A DNA stretch of 64,000 bases from Streptomyces sp. P9-A2 (GCF_036634175.1 NZ_JAZIFX010000001.1:2480001-2544000); one strand, 5' to 3'. Shown: positions 52,366 through 62,450, counted from the first letter of the stretch. Numbers and translations: made by a program. Notes: generated by a model not told the origin, from the letters alone.

Positions 52366-53436
52366 CTACTTCCCCTTGTGCCCGGACCTGCCCCGGCCGC
52401 TCTGGTGCGTGCCGTTCTCGGTGCCGTGCTCGCTGTCGTACTGCTCGTACGCGTCGACGATACGGCCCACCAGCCGGTGACGTACGACGTCCTGCGACGA
52501 CAGCCGGGAGAAGTGGACGTCCTCGAGGCCCTCCAGGATGTCCTGCACCTGCCGCAGCCCGGACTTGGTGCCGCTCGGCAGGTCGACCTGGGTGACGTCA
52601 CCCGTGATGACGATCTTCGAGTCGAACCCGAGCCGGGTGAGGAACATCTTCATCTGCTCGGCGCTGGTGTTCTGCGCCTCGTCCAGGATGATGAAGGCGT
52701 CGTTCAAGGTCCTTCCCCGCATGTATGCGAGTGGCGCGACCTCGATCGTGCCCGCCGCCATCAGGCGGGGGATGGAGTCGGGGTCGAGCATGTCGTGCAG
52801 GGCGTCGTAGAGCGGGCGCAGGTACGGGTCGATCTTCTCGTAGAGGGTGCCGGGCAGGAAGCCCAGGCGCTCTCCGGCCTCGACCGCGGGGCGGGTCAGG
52901 ATGATGCGGTTGACCTGCTTGGACTGCAGGGCCTGCACCGCCTTGGCCATGGCGAGGTAGGTCTTGCCCGTACCGGCGGGGCCTATGCCGAAGACGATGG
53001 TGTGCTTGTCGATCGCGTCCACATAACGCTTCTGGTTGAGCGTCTTGGGTCGGATCGTGCGGCCCCGCGAGGACAGGATGTTCTGGGTGAGCACCTGGGC
53101 CGGGGTCTCCTGGCCGTCGCTCTCCCCGTTCTCGTTCGCCTTCAGCATCGCGATCGAGCGTTCCACCGCATCCTCCGTCATCGGCTGCCCGGTGCGGAGC
53201 ACCAGCATCATCTCGTCGAACATGCGCGAGACGAGGGCTACTTCCGTGGCATCGCCGATCGCGCTGATCTCATTGCCCCGGACGTGGATGTCGGCCCCCG
53301 GGAAGGCCTTCTCGATCACGCGGAGCAGGGAGTCGCCCGACCCCAGCAGGGTCACCATGGGGTGCTTGGCCGGGACGGTGAGCTGTACTCTCGCCTGCTC
53401 CTGCGCGGGGGTGCGAGCTGTGGGTGTCTGAGTCAT
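52366..53436 (-). CDS. phoH: PhoH-like ATPase
   Basis: A 356-residue P-loop ATPase of the PhoH/YbeZ family. Walker A is [13 protein letters not shown], Walker [12 protein letters not shown] and the sensor [18 protein letters not shown] [14 protein letters not shown]. An N-terminal KH-like domain (about 20-100) may bind RNA. PhoH2 family members in actinobacteria couple to RNases. The gene leads the phoH-ybeY-corC-mmcQ operon, with ATG 53436 and a 210-nt upstream region that should contain the promoter. It carries an acidic/basic C-terminal tail of about 25 residues ([10 protein letters not shown]). Confidence 0.95.
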   Translation of the reverse strand: MTQTPTARTPAQEQARVQLTVPAKHPMVTLLGSGDSLLRVIEKAFPGADIHVRGNEISAIGDATEVALVSRMFDEMMLVLRTGQPMTEDAVERSIAMLKANENGESDGQETPAQVLTQNILSSRGRTIRPKTLNQKRYVDAIDKHTIVFGIGPAGTGKTYLAMAKAVQALQSKQVNRIILTRPAVEAGERLGFLPGTLYEKIDPYLRPLYDALHDMLDPDSIPRLMAAGTIEVAPLAYMRGRTLNDAFIILDEAQNTSAEQMKMFLTRLGFDSKIVITGDVTQVDLPSGTKSGLRQVQDILEGLEDVHFSRLSSQDVVRHRLVGRIVDAYEQYDSEHGTENGTHQSGRGRSGHKGK

Positions 53437-53646
53437 GGGCCGGCGCTGAAGGCCTGCGATTCCTCCTCGTCAGGGCCGCGCAGCTGAGGGCGGCCTCGCG
53501 ACTCCCAGCGTACGACGCGGGAGTGACAACCCCGTAGGCCTTTTCACAGCGGGGTGGTTGCGGGAGGGTGGGGGCGAGGTGACGGCCGCCCGCACCCGCC
53601 ACCCGCACCGGCGGGCCGAGGCGAGGCCGGGACGAGGCCGGGGTGG

Positions 53647-54891
53647 TCAGGCCGACCGGCCGAAGCCGATCGTCGGGACCGCACGGCGCAGGGGCCAGGG
53701 GCGGATCAGGTCGTCGGGGACCAGGTCCGCCAGGAACGCGTACCGTCGCAGGGCGGCCGGGTCCTGGCCCTGCAGGGACTGGACCTCGCGCCACCAGGCG
53801 GCGATCTCCGACCAGCCGGGGGCCGACAGGGAGCCGCCGAACTCCTGGACGGAGAGGGCCGCGGTCAGGCCGGCGAAGGCGAGGCGGTCGGCGAGCGGCC
53901 AGCCGGCCAGGCTGCCGGTGACGAAGCCGGCGACGAAGACGTCCCCGGCACCGGTCGGGTCGAGCGCCTCGACGGCGATGGCGGGCACCTCGGCGCTCTC
54001 ACCGGTGCGCCGGTCCACGGCGTACGCCCCGTCCGCGCCGAGGGTGACGACGGCGACGGGCACATGCTCGGTGAGGGCGTGCGCGGCGGCGCGGGGGCTG
54101 TCGGTGCCGGTGTAGCGCATGGCCTCCTCGGCGTTGGGCAGGAAGGCCTCGCAGTACCGCAGGTCGGGCAGCGCGGCCAGGTCCCAGGCGCCGGTGTCGT
54201 CCCAGCCGACGTCGCCGAAGAAGCGGGTGCCCTGCGCGGCGGCGCGGGCGATCCAGGCGTCGCTGCGGCCCGGGGCGAGGGAGGCGACGGCGGCGCGCGC
54301 GCGGGGCGGGCAGGGCGGCAGGGCGGCGCCGGGAGGGAGCCGCTTGCGCGCGGTGGGGTCCGACGTGCGGGAGGGCTGTTCCGCCTGTTCCGCCTGTTCC
54401 GGGGGCGGTTCGTGGCCGTGGGAGATCATCGTGCGCTCCCCCTCGTACGCCATCGAGACGGTGACCGGGGAGTGCCAGCCGGGCACGGTGCGCGACGGGG
54501 AGAGGTCGATGGCCTCGCCCTGCTCCAGGGCATCCCAGCAGTACTCCCCGTAGTGGTCGTCGCCGAAGGCGGCCGCGAGGGAGGTGCGCAGGCCGAGGCG
54601 GGCCAGGGCGGTGGCCATGTTGGCGACGCCGCCGGGGCTCGACCCCATCCCGCGCGCCCAGGACTCGGTCCCGCGCACCGGGGCGGAGTCGAGCCCGGTG
54701 AAGATGATGTCGAGGAAGACCGTGCCGGTGAGGTAGACGTCCCAGGGCGGGTCGTCGGGTGTGCGCAGCGCGGCGAGCGGGTCGGTCTGCGGCTGGCAGT
54801 GCGCCCCCGCCGGGACGCCGCCGTGGCCGATGACGTCCTGAGCGGCGCTGTCGGTGGTTGCCTCTCCGGCTGATGTGGCGGACGCCTTCAC
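53647..54891 (-). CDS. PfkB-family carbohydrate kinase
   Basis: A 414-residue kinase of the ribokinase superfamily. The N-terminal signature GMGSSPGGVANMATALARLGLRTSLAAAFGDD (GG and the substrate region) pairs with the C-terminal ATP/anion-hole motif DPTGAGDVFVAGF, with the catalytic Asp. Between them is a low-complexity insert (about 187-225; EQAEQAEQ and a Pro/Arg-rich run) not found in short family members. The start is GTG 54891, with GGGAG about 6 nt upstream. The phosphorylated sugar or nucleoside is unknown. The glucarate dehydratase gene lies 116 nt upstream on the same strand, so the two could form a sugar-acid catabolic unit. Confidence 0.88.
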   Translation of the reverse strand: MKASATSAGEATTDSAAQDVIGHGGVPAGAHCQPQTDPLAALRTPDDPPWDVYLTGTVFLDIIFTGLDSAPVRGTESWARGMGSSPGGVANMATALARLGLRTSLAAAFGDDHYGEYCWDALEQGEAIDLSPSRTVPGWHSPVTVSMAYEGERTMISHGHEPPPEQAEQAEQPSRTSDPTARKRLPPGAALPPCPPRARAAVASLAPGRSDAWIARAAAQGTRFFGDVGWDDTGAWDLAALPDLRYCEAFLPNAEEAMRYTGTDSPRAAAHALTEHVPVAVVTLGADGAYAVDRRTGESAEVPAIAVEALDPTGAGDVFVAGFVTGSLAGWPLADRLAFAGLTAALSVQEFGGSLSAPGWSEIAAWWREVQSLQGQDPAALRRYAFLADLVPDDLIRPWPLRRAVPTIGFGRSA

Positions 54892-55007
54892 GATGCGCTC
54901 CCTGGCCTGGTGCGGTTCCGGCCAGTGTGCACCACGCCACCGACAACGCACCGCCCGTCACGCCGGAGCCGCTCCCCGCTCCCGGATCCGGCGTGCCGCC
55001 GGACCTC

Positions 55008-56333
55008 TCACCAGCGGGGCACCGCCGGGGGGAGCCAGTCGGGGTCGGCGATCCGCATGGCCGCCGCGTCGTCGCGGTCGCGGTGCGCGCCGTCGTCCTC
55101 CAGCCACCGCCGGTGCAGCGCGGCGAGCCGGTCGCGGTCGAGGGTGACGCCGAGGCCGGGCGCGTCGGACACCCGTACGGCGCCGTCCTCGAAGGTGAGG
55201 CGTTCGGTGAGGACGTCCTCGGACTGCCACGGGTAGTGGGAGTCGCAGGCGTGGTGCAGGCCCGGGACGGTGGACGCGACATGCGTCATCGCGGCGAGGC
55301 TGATCCCGAGGTGGGTGTTGGAGTGCATGGAGACGCCCACCCCGAAGGTGCGGCAGACGGCGGCGAGGTGCAGGGTGTTGCGCAGTCCGCCCCAGTAGTG
55401 GTGGTCGGAGAGGACGACCTGGACGGCGTCCGTGGTGAACGCCTCCTTGATCTCGGCGAACGTCGTCACGCACATGTTGGTCGCCAGCGGCACGCCGGTG
55501 CGTGCGGCGACCTCGGCCATGGCGGAGGTGCCGAGCGTCGGGTCCTCCAGGTACTCCAGGATGCCGCCGACCGCCTCGGCCACCCCGACCGAGGTCTCGA
55601 CGGACCAGGCACCGTTGGGGTCGAGCCGCAGCGGGTGGCCGGGGAAGGCCTCGGCGAGGGCGCGGACGGCGGCGATCTCCTCCTCGGGCGGGAAGACCCC
55701 GCCCTTGAGCTTGAAGGAGCCGAAGCCGTACCGCTCCTTGAAGGCGCGGGCCTGCGCGACGACGCCGGCCGGGTCCAGGGCGGCACCCCAGTCGTCCTTC
55801 TCGGCCGGGACGCCGTCGGGGTGGCCGGCCCACTTGTAGAAGAGGTACGCGCTGTACTCCACGGTGTCGCGGAGCTTGCCGCCGAGCAGTGCGTGCACGG
55901 GCAGGCCGAGGGTCTTGCCGAGGGCGTCGAGGCAGGCGACCTCGAAGGCGGAGGCGATGGACAGCCGCAGCTTGTCGGCGGTCTGCACACCGCGCAGCCC
56001 GCCGACGTCGACGGCGTTGTCGACCCGGGCGGCCGCGACGGCGATCTCGTCCAGGAGCGCGAACAACTCGTTCACATCCGTGACCTTGCGGCCCTTGAGC
56101 TGCTCGGCGAAGGGGCGGGCCAGTTCCAGGTACTTGGTGTCGCCGTAGGTCTCCCCCACACCGGTGGTCCCGTCCGCCGTGACGATCTCGACGATCAGCC
56201 GGGGCGTGTACGGCTGGTGGACGCCCTGCGTGTTCAGCAGCGGCGGGTCGGCGACCAGGATCGGCGTGAGCCGTACCTCGGTGATGGTCAGGTCACGGGC
56301 GGTCGGCACGGCCGACACGGTCTGCGCGGTCAC
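55008..56333 (-). CDS. gudD: Glucarate dehydratase (enolase superfamily)
   Basis: A 441-residue enzyme predicted to convert D-glucarate to 5-keto-4-deoxyglucarate. The barrel's KxK motif is in GFGSFKLKGGVF, metal ligands begin with LRLDPNGAW and follow in LEYLEDP, and the catalytic His is in MHSNTHLGISLAA. The pairing of FKLKGG and MHSNTHLG is characteristic of GlucD rather than of mandelate racemase. The start is GTG 56333, with GGAG about 8 nt upstream. The PfkB kinase gene downstream on the same strand could act on a later product. No permease or aldolase gene is nearby. Confidence 0.9.
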   Translation of the reverse strand: MTAQTVSAVPTARDLTITEVRLTPILVADPPLLNTQGVHQPYTPRLIVEIVTADGTTGVGETYGDTKYLELARPFAEQLKGRKVTDVNELFALLDEIAVAAARVDNAVDVGGLRGVQTADKLRLSIASAFEVACLDALGKTLGLPVHALLGGKLRDTVEYSAYLFYKWAGHPDGVPAEKDDWGAALDPAGVVAQARAFKERYGFGSFKLKGGVFPPEEEIAAVRALAEAFPGHPLRLDPNGAWSVETSVGVAEAVGGILEYLEDPTLGTSAMAEVAARTGVPLATNMCVTTFAEIKEAFTTDAVQVVLSDHHYWGGLRNTLHLAAVCRTFGVGVSMHSNTHLGISLAAMTHVASTVPGLHHACDSHYPWQSEDVLTERLTFEDGAVRVSDAPGLGVTLDRDRLAALHRRWLEDDGAHRDRDDAAAMRIADPDWLPPAVPRW

Positions 56334-56497
56334 AGGGCGGCTCCTACGAGGTCAAGGCCGGCGGCGGGCAGGGCCTTGAGGTCGGCGAGACCGGCGGACG
56401 AGGGGCGCCGCCTCCGTTCCCGCACCGCGACCCACCCGCGCCGTCCTCCCGGACGGACGTCATCCACGTACAGGAACAGAGGTTAAATAGGCGAACA

Positions 56498-56527
56498 GGG
56501 CCCGTCAATGGGAAAGGGCCCGTCAAT
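56498..56527. repeat. Short direct repeat upstream of the glucarate dehydratase gene
   Basis: GGGCCCGTCAAT occurs at 56498-56509 and 56516-56527, 18 bp apart, followed each time by GGGAA- or AGGTAA-type bases. It lies in the 226-nt spacer with the only A+T-rich part (GAGGTTAAATAGGCGAAC, 56480-56497) nearby, a possible promoter or operator for the glucarate dehydratase gene. Confidence 0.5.
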
Positions 56528-56559
56528 AGGTAAGGCGGCACCGTGTTCGACGCCGGGGT

Positions 56560-57552
56560 CTACCGGAAGGCGTACGCCTCCACCTCGGCGAGGTATCGGC
56601 TCCGTCGGTCCTCGTCGTCGTCCAGGAAGGCGGCGAGGAAGGAGTTGCGGGCCAGCTCGCGCAGCCGCTCCGGGCCGAGGCCGAGGGTGTCGCGCACCGC
56701 GTCGAAGTTGTCGCCGGCGTAGCCGCCGAAGTAGGCCGGGTCGTCGGAGTTCACCGTGCACAGCAGGCCGGCGTCGAGCATCGCGGGCAGCGGGTGGTCG
56801 GCGAGGGTGTCCACGGTGCGCAGCCGGACGTTCGACAGCGGGCACAGGGTCAGCGGGATCCGGTCCCGCACCAGCCGTGCCACCAGTGCCGGGTCCTCCA
56901 CGCAGCGCAGCCCGTGGTCGACCCGTTCGACGCCGAGGACGTCCAGCGCCTCGGTGATGTACTCCGGCGGCCCCTCCTCGCCGGCGTGCGCCACGCGCCG
57001 CAGCCCGAGCGCGGCGGCCGCCTCGTACACCTCGCGGAACTTCGCCGGCGGGTGGCCGACCTCGGCCGAGTCCAGGCCGACACCGGTGATCCGGTCCAGG
57101 TGGGGCTTCGCCGCCTCCAGGGTCGCCAGGGCCGACTCGGCGGACTCGTCCCGCAGGAAGCACATGATCAGCCGGGTCGAGACCCCGTGCGTCTCCTCAC
57201 TGCGACCCAGCGCCCGCCACAGGCCCTCGACCACCGTGTCCATGCCGACGCCGCGCGCCGTGTGCGCCTGCGGATCGAAGAAGATCTCGGCGTGCCGTAC
57301 GCCCTGCGCCGCGGCGCGGGCCAGGTAGGCGTCGGCGAGGTCCTCGAAGTCCCGCTCGGTGCGCAGCACGGCCATGAGCTCGTAGTACAGGTTCAGGAAC
57401 GACTGGAGGTCCTGGAACCGGTACGCCTCGCGCAGGGCGTCGGTGTCGGCGTAGGGCAGGTCGACGCCGTTGCGGGCGGCGAGGGCGAAGGCGAGCTCGG
57501 GTTCGAGGGTGCCTTCGATGTGAAGGTGCAGTTCGGCTTTCGGTACGGGCAT
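56560..57552 (-). CDS. Adenine deaminase (adenosine-deaminase family)
   Basis: A 330-residue TIM-barrel metalloenzyme. The N-terminal KAELHLHIEGTLEPEL gives the HxH zinc ligands (H9, H11) and, with the IEGTLEPE form, fits the adenine-deaminase branch rather than adenosine deaminases (HxHLDG). The remaining active-site residues are in RRVAHAGEEGPP (His-Ala-Gly-Glu) and NSDDPAYFGGY (Asp-Asp). It would convert adenine to hypoxanthine and ammonia in purine salvage. The start is ATG 57552. It precedes rnz in the opposite sense of reading only by order, with 20 nt between, so the two are probably co-transcribed from upstream. Confidence 0.9.
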   Translation of the reverse strand: MPVPKAELHLHIEGTLEPELAFALAARNGVDLPYADTDALREAYRFQDLQSFLNLYYELMAVLRTERDFEDLADAYLARAAAQGVRHAEIFFDPQAHTARGVGMDTVVEGLWRALGRSEETHGVSTRLIMCFLRDESAESALATLEAAKPHLDRITGVGLDSAEVGHPPAKFREVYEAAAALGLRRVAHAGEEGPPEYITEALDVLGVERVDHGLRCVEDPALVARLVRDRIPLTLCPLSNVRLRTVDTLADHPLPAMLDAGLLCTVNSDDPAYFGGYAGDNFDAVRDTLGLGPERLRELARNSFLAAFLDDDEDRRSRYLAEVEAYAFR

Positions 57553-57572
57553 CGAAGCATCGTACGGGGGGC

Positions 57573-58478
57573 TCAGCGGCGTTTGGGGAGCGGCACTCGC
57601 AGCAGGTCGCGGGCCACGGTCAGCTCGCCCGCGTACCCGGCGGCCCGCGCCTGCCGCTCGAACTCCTCCGGGTCGCTGTAACGCTGGCTGAAGTGGGTGA
57701 GCACCAGATGCCGCACGCCCGCGTCCCGCGCCACCCCGGCAGCCTGACCTGCCGTCAGGTGACCGTACTCGACGGCGAGTTCCTCGTCCTCGTCGAGGAA
57801 CGTGGACTCGATGACGAGCAGGTCGCAGCCCTCGGCGAGCGCGTACACCCCCTCGCAGAGCCGGGTGTCCATGACGAACGCGAACCGCTGGCCGCGCCGC
57901 GCCTCGCTGACGTCCTCCAGCGCGATCCCGTCGAGCGTGCCCTCGCGCTGGATGCGGCCGACGTCCGGGCCCTTGATGCCGTGCGCGGCGAGCCGGTCGG
58001 GCAGCATCCGCCGGCCGTCGGGCTCGACCAGCCGGTAGCCGTACGACTCGACGGGGTGCGACAGCTTCCGCGCCTCCAGTGTGTACCCGGGGGTGCGGGC
58101 GAGCGGCCCGTCGGCGCCGACGGGTTCCTCGGTGATGCCGACCGTCTCGCGGTAGGCGGTGGCGTACCGCAGCCGGTCGAAGAAGCGCTGCCCGGAGCCC
58201 GGGTAGTGGGCGGTGACGGGGTGCGGGACCCGGTCGAGGTTGATGCGCTGGATCACTCCGGCGAGGCCGAGCGAGTGGTCGCCGTGGAAGTGGGTGACGC
58301 AGATCCGGTTCAGGTCGTGCGCGGCGACCCCGGCGCGCAGCATCTGGCGCTGGGTGCCCTCGCCGGGGTCGAACAGGATGCCCTCGCCGTCCCAGCGCAG
58401 CAGATAGCCGTTGTGGTTGCGGTGGCGGGTGGGGACCTGGCTGGCGGTGCCGAGGACCACCAGTTCGCGTACGGACAA
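57573..58478 (-). CDS. rnz: Ribonuclease Z
   Basis: A 301-residue metallo-beta-lactamase-fold endonuclease that removes tRNA 3' trailers. The zinc motif is HFHGDH (H63, H65, D67, H68). Additional ligands are in the [11 protein letters not shown] region and [23 protein letters not shown] is characteristic. The start is probably TTG 58478, because the conserved [22 protein letters not shown] begins directly after; no better ATG/GTG precedes it and the ribosome site is weak. It lies 10 nt after the HIT gene on the same strand. Confidence 0.93.
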   Translation of the reverse strand: MSVRELVVLGTASQVPTRHRNHNGYLLRWDGEGILFDPGEGTQRQMLRAGVAAHDLNRICVTHFHGDHSLGLAGVIQRINLDRVPHPVTAHYPGSGQRFFDRLRYATAYRETVGITEEPVGADGPLARTPGYTLEARKLSHPVESYGYRLVEPDGRRMLPDRLAAHGIKGPDVGRIQREGTLDGIALEDVSEARRGQRFAFVMDTRLCEGVYALAEGCDLLVIESTFLDEDEELAVEYGHLTAGQAAGVARDAGVRHLVLTHFSQRYSDPEEFERQARAAGYAGELTVARDLLRVPLPKRR

Positions 58479-58488
58479 AGGGGGCTGC

Positions 58489-58842
58489 CTATCCGGGCGG
58501 CCAGTGGAGACCGCGGCCGCCCAGGACGTGGGCGTGCGCGTGCCAGACGGTCTGGCCGGCGCCGCCGCCGGTGTTGAGGACGATGCGGTGGCTCTCCAGT
58601 TGCTCCTGGTCCGCGACGGCCTGCGCCTCGCGCAGCACGTCCGCCGCGACCTCGGGGGCGGCCGCGGCGAGGGCCGCCGCGTTCTCGTAGTGCGCCTTCG
58701 GAATCACCAGGACGTGCGTGGGCGCCTGCGGGTTGATGTCGCGGAAGGCGACGGTGGTGTCCGTCTCCCGGACGATCGTCGCCGGGGTCTGCCCTGCGAC
58801 GATCTTGCAGAACAGGCAGTCGTCCTGCGGTTCCCCTGCCAT
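58489..58842 (-). CDS. HIT-family nucleotide-binding protein
   Basis: A 117-residue histidine-triad protein. The first zinc/structural pair CLFCKIVAG is near the N-terminus, the region [11 protein letters not shown] is typical, and the catalytic triad is in [14 protein letters not shown] proteins hydrolyse nucleoside phosphoramidates and adenylates, such as stray aminoacyl-AMP. ATG 58842 has GAGGAGG 6 nt upstream. It is followed by rnz after 10 nt. The 359-nt region upstream is mostly simple repeats. Confidence 0.94.
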   Translation of the reverse strand: MAGEPQDDCLFCKIVAGQTPATIVRETDTTVAFRDINPQAPTHVLVIPKAHYENAAALAAAAPEVAADVLREAQAVADQEQLESHRIVLNTGGGAGQTVWHAHAHVLGGRGLHWPPG

Positions 58843-58914
58843 GGGCCCTCCTCGCTCCGTGGTGATCACGCGTACGAGGGCATCGTAGTCGCCCGGACCA
58901 CCACGGGCGGGCGT

Positions 58915-59155
58915 CCCGCAGAGGACGGTCGGTCCCGCACCGGACGGCCGGTGCCACAGAGGGCGGGCGGTGCCACGACGAGCGGCCGGTACCACAGAGG
59001 GCGAGCAGCCCCATGACGAGCGGCCGGCACCGCGACGGACAGCCGGTCCCGCGACGGGTGGCGTCCCGCGACGGACAAGCGGTCCCGCAGCGGGCAGCCG
59101 GCCTTGTGGCAAGCGTCCGGTGCCGCGACAGGCGGGCGGTGCCGTGGCGGTGGCC
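58915..59155. repeat. Degenerate 18-bp tandem repeat array
   Basis: About 13 imperfect units of the form CGGTCCCGCGACGGGCGG (or CGGTGCCACAGAGGGCGG) run through the intergenic space between the HIT gene and the tricorn-protease gene. Open frames through it show Arg/Pro/Gly-rich repeats, but no ribosome site or plausible gene was found. The 60 bases on either side hold nothing else notable. Confidence 0.75.
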
Positions 59156-59201
59156 CGGGTGGACGTGGGGCGTGCCCCGGGTCCACCCGGTACCGGTGTG
59201 C

Positions 59202-62200
59202 CTACTCCACCGTCGGCGGCGTCTTCGCCGGTGCCTCCTCGAGCGCGGCCAGCGCCAGCCGTACCGCCTCGTCCAGCTGGACGTCCCGGCCCGCCGCGTA
59301 GTCCTGCGGGCGCTGGACGACCTCCACGTCCGGGTCCACGCCGTGGTTCTCCACGCCCCAGCCGTAGCCCTCCAGCCAGAAGGCGTACTTGGGCTGGGTG
59401 ACGAGGGTGTGGTCGACCAACCGGTAGCGGCTGTCGATGCCGACCACACCGCCCCAGGTGCGGGTGCCGACGACCGGGCCGATACCGAGCGCCTTGATCG
59501 CCGCGTTGACGATGTCGCCGTCGGAGCCGGAGAACTCGTTGGCGACGGCGACGACCGGGCCGCGGGGCGCGTCCTGCGGGTAGCTCTCCGGACGCATGCC
59601 GCGCGGCAGGTCCCAGCCGACGATCCGCCGGGCCAGCTTCTCCACGACGAGCTGGGAGGTGTGGCCGCCGCGGTTCTCCCGGACGTCCACGATCAGGCCC
59701 TCGCGGATCACCTCGACCCGCAGGTCCCGGTGGATCTGGGCCCAGCCGGGAGCCTGCATGTCGGGGACGTGGATGTAGCCGAGCCGGCCGCCGGACAGCT
59801 CGTGGACATGGGCCCGCCGGTCGGCGACCCAGGCGTGGTAGCGCAGCGGTTCCTCGTCCGCGACGGGGACGACGACCGCGTGCCGCGGGTCGCCGCCGCC
59901 GGCCGGGGAGACGGTCAGCTCGACGGGCTTGCCCGCGGTGCCGACCAGCAGCGGGGCCGGTCCGGCCACCGGGTCGACCGGCTGCCCGGCCACGGCGACG
60001 ATCGCGTCACCGGTGCGGATCGCGACGCCGGGCGCGGCCAGCGGGGAACGGCCCTGAGGGTCGGAGGTCTCCGCGGGCAGGATGCGGTCGACGCGCCAGC
60101 TGCCGTCCTCGTGGCGGGAGACGTCCGCGCCGAGCAGGCCCTGCCGGGCGCCGCCGCCGAAGCCGCCGCGCGGGGTGACGTAGGCGTGCGAGGTGCCGAG
60201 TTCTCCCTGGACCTCCCAGAGGAGGTCGACCAGGTCGTCGTGGGTGGCGAGCCGGTCCAGGATCGGCCGGTAGCGGTCGAGGACGGCGTCCCAGTCGACG
60301 CCGTTCATGTCGGGCCGCCAGTAGTTGTCCCGCATGATGCGGCCGGCCTCGTCGAACATCTGCCGCCACTCGGCGGCCGGGTCGATGAACTGGCGGACCC
60401 GGTCGAGGTCGACGGTGATGTTGCTGTCGCTGTCGTCGTCGCCCGACGCGCGCCGGTCGCTGGGAACGACCTTGAGCCGGCTGTCGGTCCACAGCAGCAC
60501 CCGCTTGCCGTCACCGCTGACCTCGAAGTGGTCGGCGTCCGAGGCCAGATGCTCGAGGCGCTGCTGGGCGAGGTCGTACCGCTCCAGCTCGGTCTTCGGG
60601 TCGGGGTCGTCGGGGGTGGCCCGGGTGGCGCCGAGGACGCCGCGCACCGGGTGGCGCAGCCACAGCACCCCGTCCTTGGCGGCGCGCAGGTCGGAGTAAC
60701 GGGCGGCCTCGACCGGGAACGGCACGATCCGGTCGGCGAGCCCCTCCAGATCGATCCGGGTGGTGGGGGTGCCCTCGCTGTCGGGGGTCTCGTCGCGGTC
60801 CGGCGTCTCGAAGGGGCGGCCGTGCCGCTGCGGGCCGAACGGCGACGGCGTCGTCGCGGCGAGGGTGATCAGGTGCGGCCGGGCGCCCTCCACGAAGGCG
60901 AGGTCGAAGACGTGCTCGTCGTAGACCGGGTCGAAGGAGCGGGTCGACAGGAACGCGAGGTGTTTGCCGTCGAGGGTGAAGGCGGGCGCGTAGTCCTGGA
61001 AGCGCAGCGGGGTCGCCTCGGTGACCTGGAGGTCGGTGGTACTGGCGAGCCTCAGCTGGCTGAGCGGGCGGGGGCCGGGGTGGGACCAGGCGAGCCAGGC
61101 GGAGTCGGGCGAGAAGGCCAGTCCGGAGACGTCGCCGTCCTCGCTGCGGTCGACCTCGCGAACCTCACCGGTCTCCCGCTCGACGAGCAGGACGCGGCCG
61201 TCGTGCGAGGCGACCGCGGCGCGGCTGCCGTCCGGCGCCATCGCGAGCCCCAGGACCCGGCCGAGCTGTCCGGCGGCGATCCGGCGCGGGGTCGCGCCGG
61301 GGGCGAGGCCGGTGGCCGGGGCGAACTCCAGGGCGTCGTCGCCGTCGGCGTCCGTCACCCACACCACCCACTCCTCGCCGTCCGCGCGGAAGGTGCGCGG
61401 GCGCCGGGCGCGGACGCCGGGGGTGGCGGCGAGGGCGCGGGCGGGCCCCGACCGGTGGGTGACCCAGTGGACGGTGCCGCGCACACAGACGGCACTGCCG
61501 CGCGCGGTGTGGTCGGGGGCGGCGGAGCCGAACCAGCGGGCGGCGTTCACCGGGAACGGCTGGAGGTCGACGCGCTGGCCGCCGAGCCGGATGTCGAGCG
61601 GGCGGGGCTCGGCGCCGTCCAGGTCGTCCAGTATCCACAGCTGCCCGGCGCTGGAGTAGACGACGCGGGTGCCGTCGGTGGCGGCGTGCCGGGCGTAGAA
61701 CCCACCGAGAGGGGTGTGCCGGCGCAGGTCGGACCCGTCGGCGAGGGAGGAGTACAGCGCGCCGGTGCCCTCGTGGTCGGAGAGGAAGGCGACTCTCGTT
61801 CCCACCCAGAGCGGATACTCGATGTTCCCGTCGAGGTCGGCGTGCAGGCGGGCGAACTCGCCGGAGGGCGCGGTGCCTTCGGGAGCTCCGGTGGCCTCGG
61901 GGTCTCCCGTCTCCTGCTCGATCCACAGCTTGCCCGCCGTGCCGCCCCGGTAGCGCTTCCAGGAGGCGGCCTCGCGGCCCATCGTCGCGGACAGCAGTAC
62001 GGTGCGCGGCCCGTGGGCGATGTCGCCGACGGGGCCGTAGGGCAGTGTGGTGGCGGGCCCTCCGTCGAGGGGGATCGCACGGGCCCAGGTGCGGCGCAGG
62101 CTGGCCTGGCCGTGGGTGCTGAGCGCCAGGACCTTCCCGTCCGGGGTCCAGCCGCGCACCTGGGTCTTCATGCTCCCCCAGTGCGTCAGGCGCCTGCCGG

Positions 62201-62450
62201 GGCCACCCTCGACCGGCGCGACGTGCACCTCGGGGGCGCCGTCACGGGTGGAGGTCCAGGCGACGGTGGTGCCGTCGGGCGAGATGCGGGGCGTCGTCAC
62301 CGGCACGTTGTCGGCGCTGGCCCGCCAGGCGCGGCCACCGTCGAGCGGGGCGAGCCACACGTCGTCCTCGGCGGTGAAGGCGACCAACTCGCCGTGCAGA
62401 TGCGGGAACCGGAAATAGGCGGCGGAGGCAATCGATGCAGGCTGTGTCAC
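59202..62450 (-). CDS. Tricorn-type protease
   Basis: A 1082-residue homologue of archaeal tricorn protease, a self-compartmentalising peptidase that trims peptides after the proteasome. Domain order: beta-propellers (about 1-560, with DPP-like repeats such as PRISPDGTTVAWTS and LAFSPDSAWLAWSHPG), a helical C1 domain, a PDZ domain (about 780-860) and the S41-type core. Catalytic residues are the Ser-His pair in LGTSHAYVTPR, the nucleophile serine in FSGSDGD and Glu in GVENHGVDP. The start is GTG 62450; no signal peptide. Streptomyces has proteasomes, so a role in cytoplasmic peptide turnover fits. Confidence 0.92.
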   Translation of the reverse strand: MTQPASIASAAYFRFPHLHGELVAFTAEDDVWLAPLDGGRAWRASADNVPVTTPRISPDGTTVAWTSTRDGAPEVHVAPVEGGPGRRLTHWGSMKTQVRGWTPDGKVLALSTHGQASLRRTWARAIPLDGGPATTLPYGPVGDIAHGPRTVLLSATMGREAASWKRYRGGTAGKLWIEQETGDPEATGAPEGTAPSGEFARLHADLDGNIEYPLWVGTRVAFLSDHEGTGALYSSLADGSDLRRHTPLGGFYARHAATDGTRVVYSSAGQLWILDDLDGAEPRPLDIRLGGQRVDLQPFPVNAARWFGSAAPDHTARGSAVCVRGTVHWVTHRSGPARALAATPGVRARRPRTFRADGEEWVVWVTDADGDDALEFAPATGLAPGATPRRIAAGQLGRVLGLAMAPDGSRAAVASHDGRVLLVERETGEVREVDRSEDGDVSGLAFSPDSAWLAWSHPGPRPLSQLRLASTTDLQVTEATPLRFQDYAPAFTLDGKHLAFLSTRSFDPVYDEHVFDLAFVEGARPHLITLAATTPSPFGPQRHGRPFETPDRDETPDSEGTPTTRIDLEGLADRIVPFPVEAARYSDLRAAKDGVLWLRHPVRGVLGATRATPDDPDPKTELERYDLAQQRLEHLASDADHFEVSGDGKRVLLWTDSRLKVVPSDRRASGDDDSDSNITVDLDRVRQFIDPAAEWRQMFDEAGRIMRDNYWRPDMNGVDWDAVLDRYRPILDRLATHDDLVDLLWEVQGELGTSHAYVTPRGGFGGGARQGLLGADVSRHEDGSWRVDRILPAETSDPQGRSPLAAPGVAIRTGDAIVAVAGQPVDPVAGPAPLLVGTAGKPVELTVSPAGGGDPRHAVVVPVADEEPLRYHAWVADRRAHVHELSGGRLGYIHVPDMQAPGWAQIHRDLRVEVIREGLIVDVRENRGGHTSQLVVEKLARRIVGWDLPRGMRPESYPQDAPRGPVVAVANEFSGSDGDIVNAAIKALGIGPVVGTRTWGGVVGIDSRYRLVDHTLVTQPKYAFWLEGYGWGVENHGVDPDVEVVQRPQDYAAGRDVQLDEAVRLALAALEEAPAKTPPTVE

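Noticed and set aside
58915..59155. The 18-bp array as a CRISPR
   Set aside because: The units are contiguous, degenerate and without unique spacers. No cas gene is present in the window.
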